Source: Acanthamoeba sp. SK_2022b (Eukaryota; Discosea; Longamoebia; Acanthamoebidae). From it: 21,282 bases of DNA. Shown here piece after piece: positions 1 to 8,848 of this stretch. Position numbers and translations under genes: made by a program. The stretch lies in the NCBI GenBank assembly GCA_027943245.1, contig JANDJZ010000629.1, positions 1 to 21,282 on the forward strand, written 5' to 3'. Positions within the stretch are counted from its first letter, which is position 1; the number at the start of each line of letters is the position of its first letter. The notes under the pieces are model-generated. The model worked only from the letters and a program-made list of their open reading frames with translations. It ran no database searches and was not told the origin of the DNA.

Positions 1-150
1 TCTCTCCCTCTCTCCCTCTCTCCCTCTCTCCCTCTCTCCCTCTCCCCCTCTCTCCCTCTCCCCCTCTCCCCCTCTCTCCTCTCTCTCCCTCTCTCCCTCT
101 CTCCCTCTCTCCCTCTCTCCCTCTCCCTCCCTCTCCCTCTCTCTCCCTTC
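1..150. repeat. TCTCCC/CTCTCC microsatellite
   Basis: Almost pure pyrimidine tract built from TCTCCC units with CCCCTC variants, running from the window edge to about 150. It ends just before the first recognisable coding exon, whose probable acceptor (gcgcag) ends at 177. It is therefore most likely the polypyrimidine part of an intron whose upstream exon lies outside the window. Confidence 0.9.
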
Positions 151-177
151 GTATTGGCCGCGTGGTTCCATGCGCAG

Positions 178-1939
178 TTGACGGACCTGGCCGAGCACGC
201 CGATGCGGTGTGCCTGCAGGGCTATTGGCTGCCCTACCAGGTGCGCAAGCTGCAGGCCGTGCTGTCGCCCTACCTCCCCCACTCCTACAACGCCACGCCC
301 GCCGCCAGCACCTGCTCCTGCTCTTCCACCGAGCTCGATCCCCTGTCGACCTGCCTCACCGGGTGCAAGGCTCTGTGCTGCTTCCCCTTCCTCCTCTCCC
401 TCTCCCTCTCCCTCCTCTCCATTGCCTGAGGGCCATCGCTTTGCTGCAAAGTGTAAGAGAGCGTGCGCACTGACCAGAGTTGGTGGTGGTGGTGGTGGTG
501 GTCAGTGCGGCCAATCAGCAGCTGCTCTGCGCGTTCTCGTGCCTGCAGGCGAACCAGGCCAACTTGACCGCGGTCTGCTCGAGCTGCATCACCGGCGGGC
601 TCGACGCCCTCGTCACCAACACCACCTCCTTCGAGGACCTGCTCACCTCGTATCTCCCCCCCCCCTCCCCAGTCACGCGCCCCTCTTCCCTTTCGTGCCC
701 CCCCCCCCTTTCCACCCACCACGCCCCCCCCCACCACCACAGGTGCGTCTTGAAGGATGGCCAAGACGTCTCCAGCTGCACGCCCTACGGCGGGTATTCG
801 GGGAATGTGCTGTTCTCCCGGTCGCCGCTGAGCTACGCCTCCACGCAGTCCCTGGTGGTCGCCCCCGGCCTCGGCCTCTTCAACTCCGACGCCATCCTGG
901 CCACCGCTTCCTTCTCCGGCGTCGGCGCCGTAAACCTGTACGGAGATGGCGCCTCCCCCCCCCTTCTTGTTGCCGTGCGAGCGGGAGATGTTGTACCACG
1001 CCACCGCTCACTCTCTCTCTCTCTCTCTCTCTCCGTCCACCACCTGCACAGCGTGTGCACGCAGCTCCAGCCCGCCGGTCCCCTCGACGATACCGTGTCT
1101 GCTGGCCTGGCCCTCGTCAATGCCGGCCAGGTGCCCCCCCCCCCAATTAACCTCCACGGCCCGACCCGCTGCTCATCATCATCATCGCCTCCTCCTCCTC
1201 CTCCTTGGTGTCTGCAGACGCAAACGCTCCAGGGCATGATCGATGCTCTCGTGAACGCCACGGGCGTCAAGCAGGTGGCGGTGATGGGCAACTTCAAGCA
1301 GAGCCCCAGCATCGACGTCAACGGCACCACCGTCGTCCAGCCCGTCAACCCCAACTACTATGCCCTGTGGGCTGGTGCCGGCTACAAGGACCCCATCGCC
1401 GCCACCGCCCAGTGCACCTACTGCAACATGCTCGCCACGAGCACCTACCTGGCACGCCCACCACCCACCACCCTCTTCTTCTTCTTCTCCTCCTCCTCCT
1501 TCTTCTTCTTCTTCTTCTTCATGTTTCTCGGCGAATCGATGGGTGGTGATGGGCTCACCCGTGCGTACAGTATGGCAGCATGTCGTCGCACATCTTCCTG
1601 CGCGGGTTCGAGAACAACGCCAACGTGCTTTCCATCAACGGACAGCTCGCCCTCAACACCACCACCACCATCCTCGACCTCACCACGAGCTCCGTTCGTG
1701 CCCCCTCCCCCTCCCCCTCCCTCCCTTCGCGCTCTCGATCGTGTGGGGGGAGGCATTGCTGACCGGCTTCCTCCTCCCTGGCCAACTCCGCGCGTGCGCA
1801 GACGCCCCACGCAGCCACGGTGCCCTACAGCGCCAACTACGGCGTGCAGGTGGACATCAACACCACGCCCTCGTCGGCGGCCACCCTCCTCGCCAGCAGC
1901 ATCGCCGCTTCGTTGTTGCAGCTTCTGCTGTCGGCTTAG
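178..1939 (+). CDS. Secreted EEP-fold protein lacking catalytic residues (partial, 5' end missing)
   Basis: Exons read as 178-362, 506-649, 743-937, 1052-1130, 1218-1451, 1571-1693 and 1802-1939, all phase-compatible; 154-177 is open in the same frame and could also be coding. The protein follows the endonuclease/exonuclease/phosphatase fold in order: ADAVCLQGYW, GGYSGNVLFSRSPL, NLVCTQL, VAVMGNFKQSP, SSHIFL, VPYSANYGV. In active EEP enzymes these positions read CLQE, TH, GDFN, DHI and SDHY. Here the metal-binding Glu is Gly, His is Gln, GDFN is GNFK, DHI is SHI and SDH is SAN. It is probably a non-catalytic secreted or surface protein: it is Cys-rich (SCLQ, CSSC, SSCTPYGG) and has N-glycosylation sequons. 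The C-terminus is Ser/Ala-rich followed by a hydrophobic tail (SIAASLLQLLLSA), like a GPI-attachment signal. The exon 5 donor appears to be GC rather than GT. The start codon and signal peptide are outside the window. Confidence 0.72.
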
Positions 1940-2140
1940 ACAGGGAGGCCGGCCACACGTGTTGGCGTTTTTGCAGCCCACGCACTTTAATGTGTGTGAA
2001 TGATGTAATACTTTGCTCTTCTCCTTCTTTGTGCTGGTTGGTGGGGTTCCACTGCAACCCAGAGAGCAGAGAAAGCAACAAGGGGAAAATGACGGAAAAA
2101 GAAAAGCGTAAAACACACACACACACAGAGAGAGAAGAGG
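1940..2140. other. Intergenic: 3' UTR of EEP-like gene / 5' UTR of kinase gene
   Basis: About 200 bp between tandem genes, more A/T-rich than the exons. It contains a short CA run (about 2113-2127) and a GA run just before the ATG at 2141. No TATA box is obvious. It must hold both the polyadenylation signal of the upstream gene and the promoter of the downstream one. Confidence 0.6.
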
Positions 2141-2649
2141 ATGGACGGCGGCACAGCGGCCTCGCCCCAAAAAGGGCGGCCGGTGATGCTGCTGTTCCCT
2201 GGCGGCCGGTCAGCGCGCATCCCCTTCCCACGCGACCCCGACGACCTGCAGCAGCGCATACTCAAGTTCGCCCACGGCGCCATTGACCCTCTCCTCGTAC
2301 CCCCCAGCAACTCTTTTTTTTAATATACATTTCTATAATGTGAAGGTGTTTAAAAAATTATTTTAATGAAAAGGAAGTTGATAAAATAAAATAAAATAAA
2401 ATAAAATGGACAAAATGTGTGCAGTTGAGGGCGTACGAAAAGGATGCGGACGGGTTCTACCCGCAAGTGGACCTTCAGGACTTCTTCGACATCTTCCCCG
2501 ATGGTACGTCACTCTGCAGCTCTCCTTGGCAGCACTCCCACCTGCACGTCTCGTAGTAATGGACATGGATATTTCCACTCGTGGACTCCTCTCTCTTTTA
2601 CCACTAGGCGGCGTGACCCTCTACATCACCAACGGGGAGGACTTTAGCG
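2141..2649 (+). other. N-terminal ubiquitin-like/beta-grasp-like region of the kinase
   Basis: Exons 1-3 give about 92 residues. An RPVMLLFPGGRSARIPFP strand pair is followed by a helix (DPDDLQQRILKFA), LRAYEKDADGFYPQVDL, and finally FPDGGVTLYITNGEDF. The order strand-hairpin, helix, strand, then 'DGG-x-LYITNGE' resembles PB1, doublecortin or KHA-type beta-grasp domains. The fold assignment is inference from pattern only, and none of these families can be singled out. The ATG at 2141 is the first in frame. Confidence 0.4.
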
Positions 2650-2694
2650 GTGCGCGATCTCCTCCCGACACACACACGCCGCTGCCCTTTGTAG

Positions 2695-2737
<43 letters not shown>

Positions 2738-4302
2738 AAACACACAAACGCACACAGAGGAGCTGTTTCGGAAGGCCAGCAGCGCGCCGCAGGCCAACGA
2801 CCAGCAGGCCCAGTCCACGGCGGCCTTGCTCGCATCGCCCAGGTCTCAGGCCTCGCCGGTCCGATCCGGCGGCGCCGGCTCTGGGCCATCGGCCCCGGTG
2901 GCGTCGTTGGGCGCGGAGGCGTGGCAGGGCGGCGGGCTCGTGGTGGACGGGCAGCAGCTGACCAGGCTCGTGGACCAACTTGCCCGCAACCTTAACCGCG
3001 GGCGCGACGACTTTTGGCTCGCCTCCTTCGGCTCCGCCGTACGATCGCACACACGCGCGCGCGCGTTTACCCCCCCCCCCCCTCTCCCAACACACGCACT
3101 CGTTCACACATTGCGATGAGCGGGGGGGGGAGGCTGTGCAGGACAGCGTGCCGTGGGGCGTGTTCGTGAAGGGGTTCTGCGCCCACTTCCAACCCATGTA
3201 CCAGGTGCGTGGTGAACCCCCCCCCCCCTCCCGGGCCTGCCGCCCGAGACGAGCCATTGATGGTCGCGATGTGGTGGGGGGGGGGGGTAATTCGTGCCGC
3301 AGCGGCTGTCGAAACCCGAGAACGTGCAGGAGGAGATCAAAATCCTATTGGGTGCCCCCCCCCCATCTCCCCCTCCGCCACAGTGGCCAACAGCCACCAC
3401 ACACGTCCACGTGGCCTCTGATCATTGGCGCGTGGTTGGCTTTGTGCTGTTGTCGTGCGTGGCTGCCTCTTCTACCTCGTGTGTAGAGACCGACGGCGTG
3501 GTCACCTTGCAAACGTACTCGTCGGCCTCTCTCCGCACGCACATTTTATATTATATTATATTAATATAATATAATATTATTGTTTTTTTACTTATTTATT
3601 ACCAGAGAGGGAGAGCCAAACAAGCCAACTGATCTGTGCGTGTACTCCCTTCGGCGATATCTCCCCCCCCCCAAACATGTACAACGTGTGCAGGTGGCAG
3701 AGGTTCACGTTGTGGTTCCACCCCATCGAGAAAGTGGTCCAGATCATGGAGGACCTGCGCGACCGAGGCCTCATCTATCACAAGTATCCCCCCCCTCCCC
3801 CCAATCCCTTCACGCAGGCCCGCGCGTGCCTGGTCGATCATCGGTGTGGCGGCGCCACTCCCCTTTTTCCTGTCCTCGTCTCATTTTCGGGGGGGGGGCA
3901 GGGGCTTCGTGGGGTTCCGGCGACAGGAGGAGGAGGGCAGGCTGGTGGAGGAGCTCATGGCGCGCGACCACTCGTCCCACGGCGTACTCGTGCGATTGAG
4001 CGAGACCTACGCCCACCAGCACGGCGTACACACTCTCTCTCTCTCTCTCTCCCCCTCCCCCCCCCATTCAAACGAGGGGCAGGTGGCGTGGCACAAGATC
4101 TATCGCGTGCTCACCGCTCGACCGGCCGTCGCCATGTCGTGACACGTCCGCTGACCGGCATCGCCCGCCCACGACAGATCTGGCTGACCATCGTGCAGCG
4201 GAGGGAGGGGAGGGCGCCTCCGGAGAAGCTGAACTACCTGCTCGAGAACTGCCCGCTCATCTACTACAAACTCTTCTCGGGATTCACGGTATCACACACA
4301 CA

Positions 4303-4369
<67 letters not shown>

Positions 4370-7300
4370 TAGCCTCGCTGTGTAACACCGCATCGCGTTG
4401 TGCAGATTCCCACCTACACGGGGAACCAGGTGTTTGACTCGATCGACAAGCTGGTCAACTACGTCATCGTGGAACGGTACGCTAGGCCTGCTCCTGCTCC
4501 TCCTCCTCGGTCCAATCAAATGGTAGAGTGGCGAGCCGCGCGAGATGTCGAACGTTCTCGTCCTCTGCGCAGAGCGAGCACGATGAAGGAGTACGTGACC
4601 AAGGAGCTACGGGAGGCCCTGCGCAGCCCTACGCGCATACTGCCCCTGCGCCACTATTTCTACTGCCTCAAGCGTACGCGCGCCGGCCTCCCCCCTCCCC
4701 CCTCTCCGTCGATCGTCACTGGGTTGACGTTTGGTTTGGTGATTGGGTGGGGGGGGGTTGCTGCGCCTCCAGGCAAGGAGACGGAGATGGGGGAGGGCAG
4801 CCAGGCCAACCACCACGCCGCCAAGAGCGTCAGCGAGAAGAACATCCAGGGTGCATTCCTCCTCCTCCTCCTCCTCCTCCTCCCGCTGCTGCTGCTGCTC
4901 GTCCTCCTCTGGCTGGCGTTGCGGCTCTGTCTGTGTGCTGGCCTCACCCCCCCCCCCATGTGGTGGCGCAGAACGGTTGAAGCTCTACGGCCTGCAGGTG
5001 CAGCAGCCCGTCGCCCAGGAGGCCGAGTCGCTCTTTGTCTCCCTCTCCGTCCAGGTGCTGCTGCTGCTTCTTCTTTCGTTCTTTCTCTCTCTCTCTCTCC
5101 CCGCCGTGTGCCCTCCTCAACCCCTCCCTCCCGTGTGTGCTGTGCTGTGCTGTGCGTAGATATGGGGCACCGTGCACAACGCCACCTACCTGCGCACCAA
5201 GGTCGTGGAGTGGCTGCTCAACCAAGCCCCGCCCACCAAGCTGGTGCGTAGCGCTTAAGGAGAGCTTTTTTTTTGTCGACGATCGGCGGGCCCTCCTCTC
5301 TGCCACGGCGGCGCGCCTCGCTCGCGTTCTCAATCGCTCTCTCCTCCTTCTCCTTTGGCTTGGATTGGACTGTGGTGTGGGGGGGAGGCGCAGGGCGAAG
5401 AGGAGGTGCTGATCGAGGAGCTTCTGGGCGGGAGGGACCTCAAGCAGTACTGCGACGCCATCGACCAGCGCCCGGTGTCTGCCGACGTCCTCATCCTCGC
5501 CGCCATCGCCGACGTGTTCAAGCGGTACGCGCGCGCGCGCGCCTGCCCGCGCCGCTGTGCGCCGCGCCGGTCATGGCTCACGTGTGGAGGTGGGGGTGGC
5601 GTGGCGTGGCGACGGTCAGGCCGGTGGTGATGATCACGTCGCTGGAGGGGGACAGGCACGTGGTGCAGATCACGCCGCGCGACCCCATCACGCCCCGCCC
5701 GGTGCTCATCGCGCACACCTGGGCCCACCACCACTACCTGCCCCTCGCTCCCTCCACCACCGGTAGGAAGGACACGCGCCCCCCCCCCAACCCCCACCCC
5801 CGCGCTCCCCCCCTTAAAAAGATGCGCTCCCATTGGTGGATTGGGTGGCGCAGATCCGCTGCGGCCGTGGCTGATCAAGCCGCACGAGCTCGAGGAGATC
5901 GAGCCCATCGGCCGAGGGGCCCAGGCGACGGTCGTCCGTGGACGTTACAAGGGCCTTCGTGCGATCCCCCCCCCACCCCCACCCCCCACCTCCAGCCACC
6001 TTAACCTCACCCTCTTTTCCCCATGGGTGAACAGCCGTGGCCATCAAGCGCGTGGTGCTCACCGACAACGCCGACCTCACCGAACACGCCTTCGAGCGCG
6101 AGCTCACGGTGCGCGCCTGCCTGTGTGCCATCTCGACGCGATTGGCGCCGCGGCGCCCACCAATCCGCTCACCGCGATCACAGCTCCTGCAGAAGCTGCA
6201 CTGCCCGGCGCTGATCCAGTTCCTGGGGGCGTGCCTGGAGTCGCCGCCGCGGCTGGTGTTCGAGTTCATGTCGGGCGGGACCCTCCACGACCTCCTCCAC
6301 AACCACACGGCCTTCCGCGAGGCGCTCGCCGTGGACCCCAAGCTGCTGGTCCACCTCGCCCTCAACATCGGTGCACTCCCTCTCTCTCTCTCTCTCCCCA
6401 ATGTCCAGGGCCCCCCCCCCGCCAGGTTGGCTCAGCTGTCTGGTGTGTGGTGTGTGACGTGTGCGCAGCGACGGGCATGCAGTTCCTCCACGCCAGCAAG
6501 ATCACCCACAACGACCTGACCACGTCCAACATCCTGCTGGACGAGCACCGCAAGGCCAAGGTCGCCGACTTTGGACTGGCCCGGCTCCTGCAGGCCCCCG
6601 GCCACTTTGACCAGACCGGTACACCGCGGTTCGGGGGGGGGGGCATCTGTAGGGGGGGGGGTTGCCTGCGGTGCTCGAACCGCAAAGGCAGGCAAAGGCT
6701 CACCGCCGCCGCCGGCCACGGCTGCTGTGGTTGGGTGGGGGGGGGGGCGCCGGCCATTTCGCGTACGGTGGCGCCGGAGATCTGGGAGGCCAAGACCGCC
6801 GCCCATTCCAGCTACGCCAGCGACGTGTTCAGGTGCGCCCGCCTCGCCCGCTCACCATCGCGCCTCCTCCTGACGCGCGCGTCGTGTCGTGTCGTGTCGT
6901 GTCGTGTCGTGTCGTGTCGTGTCGTGTCGTGTCGTGTCGTGTCGTGTCGTGTCGTGATCTATGGCGGCGGCGGCGGCAGCTTCGGGATGGTGCTGTGGGA
7001 GATGTGGGCCCGACGGCTGCCCTACGAGAAGCAGTACGCGGAGAACGTGGGGCGAGGCGCGCAGGTCCCGCGCGCCTACATCGCGGACGTGGGCATGGGC
7101 TGGCGGCCCGCCCTCCCCAAGGACGTCCCGCCCGCCTGGCTGCAGCTCATCCACCTCTGCTGGCACCAGGTGCCCTGCCCCCCCCCACCAACAATTAATT
7201 GTGTCGACAACCGACACCGCCCATCGACGTCTCACGTGGGCATTGGGGGGGGGGGGATGATGATGATGATGATGACAGGACCCGAGCCGGCGGCCCACCT

Positions 7301-7587
7301 TCGCCGAGCTGGTGAGCGAGGAGGGCCCGCTGCACCGCATCGAACGAACCACCGGCACTGCCGACGCGTCGCGAGCAGGCGGCACCGCCGCGGACGGCGG
7401 TTCGTCGGCGTCGCCCGTCGTGGCCACCGGTGCGTACACGTGCCTTCCGTGGTGGTGTCCCGGTTGGTGATTTGAGTCAGCCCACTCACCGCGTGGCATT
7501 CTCTCTCTCTCTCTCTTCTCCTGTTCTCTCGTGGCCACAGAGGTGGAGGAGGCCATCAAACAACTCAACCTGCGCGATGTCTACTGA
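2141..7587 (+). CDS. Multidomain kinase: Ubl-like, Cbl-like EF/SH2, inactive OTU, TKL/TK-like kinase
   Basis: About 928 residues. Exons: 2141-2296, 2425-2503, 2608-2649, 2758-3038, 3142-3204, 3303-3351, 3487-3514, 3694-3783, 3902-4025, 4083-4106, 4178-4288, 4406-4476, 4573-4673, 4773-4850, 4972-5054, 5160-5243, 5394-5524, 5620-5762, 5854-5958, 6035-6108, 6184-6370, 6469-6618, about 6688-6832 (start uncertain), 6980-7169, 7279-7429, 7541-7587. Every other junction closes in phase. Domains: beta-grasp-like N-terminus (aa 1-92); Ser/Ala/Gln linker; Cbl-like helical unit (FWLASFG...VPW, about 172-263); SH2 with FLVR-type VLVRLSE (264-372); OTU fold with Cys replaced by Ser (about 430-579); kinase (580-895) with GRGAQATV, VAIK, HNDLTTSN, DFG, VAPE and SFGMVLWEMW. 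I infer a cytosolic phosphotyrosine-responsive kinase with a ubiquitin-recognition scaffold. HRD is HND, but the catalytic Asp and metal-binding Asn are kept. Whether it phosphorylates Tyr or Ser/Thr cannot be decided from sequence. Confidence 0.85.
3548..3577. repeat. 30-bp perfect AT palindrome in a kinase intron
   Basis: The two 15-nt arms are exact reverse complements meeting at 3562/3563 with no loop, inside the intron between 3515 and 3693. The surrounding 60 bp are almost pure A/T, in contrast to the GC-rich exons. Confidence 0.9.
4304..4364. repeat. CA dinucleotide microsatellite in kinase intron
   Basis: About 30 CA units between the donor at 4289 and the acceptor ending at 4405. 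Confidence 0.97.
4773..5762 (+). other. OTU deubiquitinase-fold domain, catalytic Cys replaced
   Basis: Exons 14-18. RLKLYGLQVQQPVAQEAESLF aligns with the OTU motif 'Gl..v....DGNCLFRALS.QLYG': the DGNC segment reads EAES, so the nucleophile Cys is Ser and the Asp-Gly are lost. HNATYLRTKVVEWL matches the next OTU helix ('hh..LR..vv..L'). RDLKQYCDAI...SADVLILAAIADVF matches 'W..Yl..M...WGD...L.A.AD.f'. PVVMITS and then WAHHHYLPLAP match the final 'HYNSL' strand, so a His is present. The fold call rests on the ordered motifs; loss of protease activity is inferred from the missing Cys. Confidence 0.7.
5854..7429 (+). other. Protein kinase catalytic domain (TKL/TK-like)
   Basis: Subdomains in order: glycine loop GRGAQATVVRG, invariant Lys in VAIKRV, helix C Glu in AFERELTLL, hinge LVFEFMSGGTLHDLL, catalytic loop THNDLTTSNILL, KVADFGLAR, VAPEIWEA, SDVFSFGMVLWEMWARRLPYE, GWRPALPKDVP, LCWHQDPSRRPTFAEL. 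These are the hallmarks of TKL or tyrosine-like kinases rather than AGC/CMK families. HRD is HND. A short tail with EVEEAIKQLNLRDVY follows. Confidence 0.93.
6881..6955. repeat. (GTCGT)15 pentanucleotide microsatellite in kinase intron
   Basis: Fifteen uninterrupted GTCGT units lie inside the intron 6833-6979, between the kinase exons encoding SDVF and SFGM. The intron is 147 nt long, divisible by three, and has no stop in the coding frame. Confidence 0.97.
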
Positions 7588-7674
7588 AAATATTTCTTTT
7601 TATTTTCTCCTCTACTTTTCGAACGGAAAACAAAAACAAAAATGACCAAAAATACATAACAAAAGCGGAAGAAG
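7588..7674. other. Intergenic: terminator/promoter gap between kinase and RGG protein genes
   Basis: The 87 bp between the kinase stop and the next ATG are T-rich, then A-rich (runs of TTTT and AAACAAAAACAAAAATG). Both polyadenylation of the upstream gene and initiation of the downstream gene must fit here. No canonical TATA box is clear. Confidence 0.6.
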
Positions 7675-8811
7675 ATGGAGCGAGGAGGCAGAGGCCGAGG
7701 CCGAGGCGGCGCGAGAGGCGGCTACGGAGGTGGCAGCAGGGGCGGCGGCCGAGGGGGAGGTGGTCGTGGCCGAGGGGGAGGTGGTCGTGGCGGCTGGAAC
7801 GGCGACCGCAACCAAGGTGGGCGAAGCCCCGCCGGAGAAGGCGCACGGCGACTGGCGCCGGGAGGCGGTCTGGCAACGAAGAAGAACGTGTTCCATCAAC
7901 AAAAGGCCAAGGGTACGCCATCATCATCACGTGGGAGCCACGGAGTGAGTGATTGAGATTAAATCGCGAACGCCGGCGACATGGACATGGCCCTTGATGT
8001 ACGACGAACGCGTTCTGCAGAGGAGCAGCGACAGTTTTACGAGAGGGCCAAGACCATCACCAAGTACAAGCGCCTCAAGCGCAAGCTCGCCGCCAGCGGC
8101 GAGGGCGCCTCGTCGGCCGATGGCGCCGGCGCCTCTGCTCCTGCCCTCTTCCAGGCCCCCAAACCGGCCGCCGCCGTACGCTGCCCCGCTGTCGAACGTT
8201 CACGACGCGCGCGCGCGCGCGCGCATGCACGCAGCCCTTCGCTTTCTGACATGTGTTTCCTTGGCCAGAAGGCTGGCGGGGAGAGCTTCTACGACAAGGT
8301 CCACGGCGCCCTCCACCGCCCCATGTCGTTGCTGTGGGTGGTCGTGCTCAGGCGTCGCGACGTTTTGGGGGAGGGGGGTGAGCGCAGGTCTTCAGCGGCC
8401 ACGTGGATGGGCGGGACAAGGAGGAGCTCGATGAGTTCTTCCACCAGCAGTACCGCAGGAAGGACAGCGACCGCCCCGCCAAGGATGGCGATGGCGGCAG
8501 CGACGACGACGACGACGACGACCAAGAAGAAGTACCGCCCCGCCACCGCGCATCGGAGGGGAGGTGGCGGAGTGGGACGATGATCTTCCATCGTCACGCG
8601 CTAACGCTGCTGCGCTTGCTCGCCGCGTCTGTCTGCCCAGGAGGAGGAGGCCGCCCCGCCGCAGAAGAAGCGCAAGAAGGCGAGCGCCCCGGGCCACCAA
8701 GGCCACGACGACAGCGAGGAGGAGGAGGAGGAGGAACATCAAGAGGCGGGACCAGCCAAGAAGGCGCGAGCGGAGGAGTCGTTCTTCTTGGGAGAAGGGC
8801 CTGCCCACGCA

Positions 8812-8848
<37 letters not shown>

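Larger units (their letters stand above)
2990..4476 (+). other. Cbl-like helical/EF-hand linker plus SH2 domain
   Basis: Exons 4 (end) to 12. The stretch DDFWLASFG...DSVPWGVFVKGF parallels the 'FW..FG....VPW..F' EF-hand segment of the Cbl tyrosine-kinase-binding domain. VVTLQT then WQRFTLWFHPIEKV parallels the next Cbl segment, which leads straight into its SH2. The SH2 begins GFVGFRRQEEEGRLVEEL (an alpha-A-like helix). Strand beta-B carries VLVRLSE, so the phosphotyrosine-binding Arg is present. A later strand, IPTYTGNQVF, and helix, SIDKLVNYVIVER, close the domain. The region between them (about 4083-4288) is longer than in a typical SH2. Confidence 0.65.

Noticed and set aside
285..1004. 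239-residue minus-strand open frame over the EEP-like gene
   Set aside because: It runs through exon-intron boundaries of the plus-strand gene. The product is Gly/Arg-rich low complexity; no domain or splice logic supports it.
4851..4971. Hydrophobic Leu-rich open frame suggesting a membrane segment in the kinase
   Set aside because: The Leu run comes from a CTC/CTG microsatellite inside an intron (donor 4851, acceptor ending 4971), and the flanking exons join in phase without it.
6881..6955. GTCGT array as a coding VVSCR repeat domain
   Set aside because: Flanking splice sites (AG|gtgcgc and ggcag|C) join SDVF to SFGM exactly as kinases require, so the array is intronic by default; retention is only a hypothesis.
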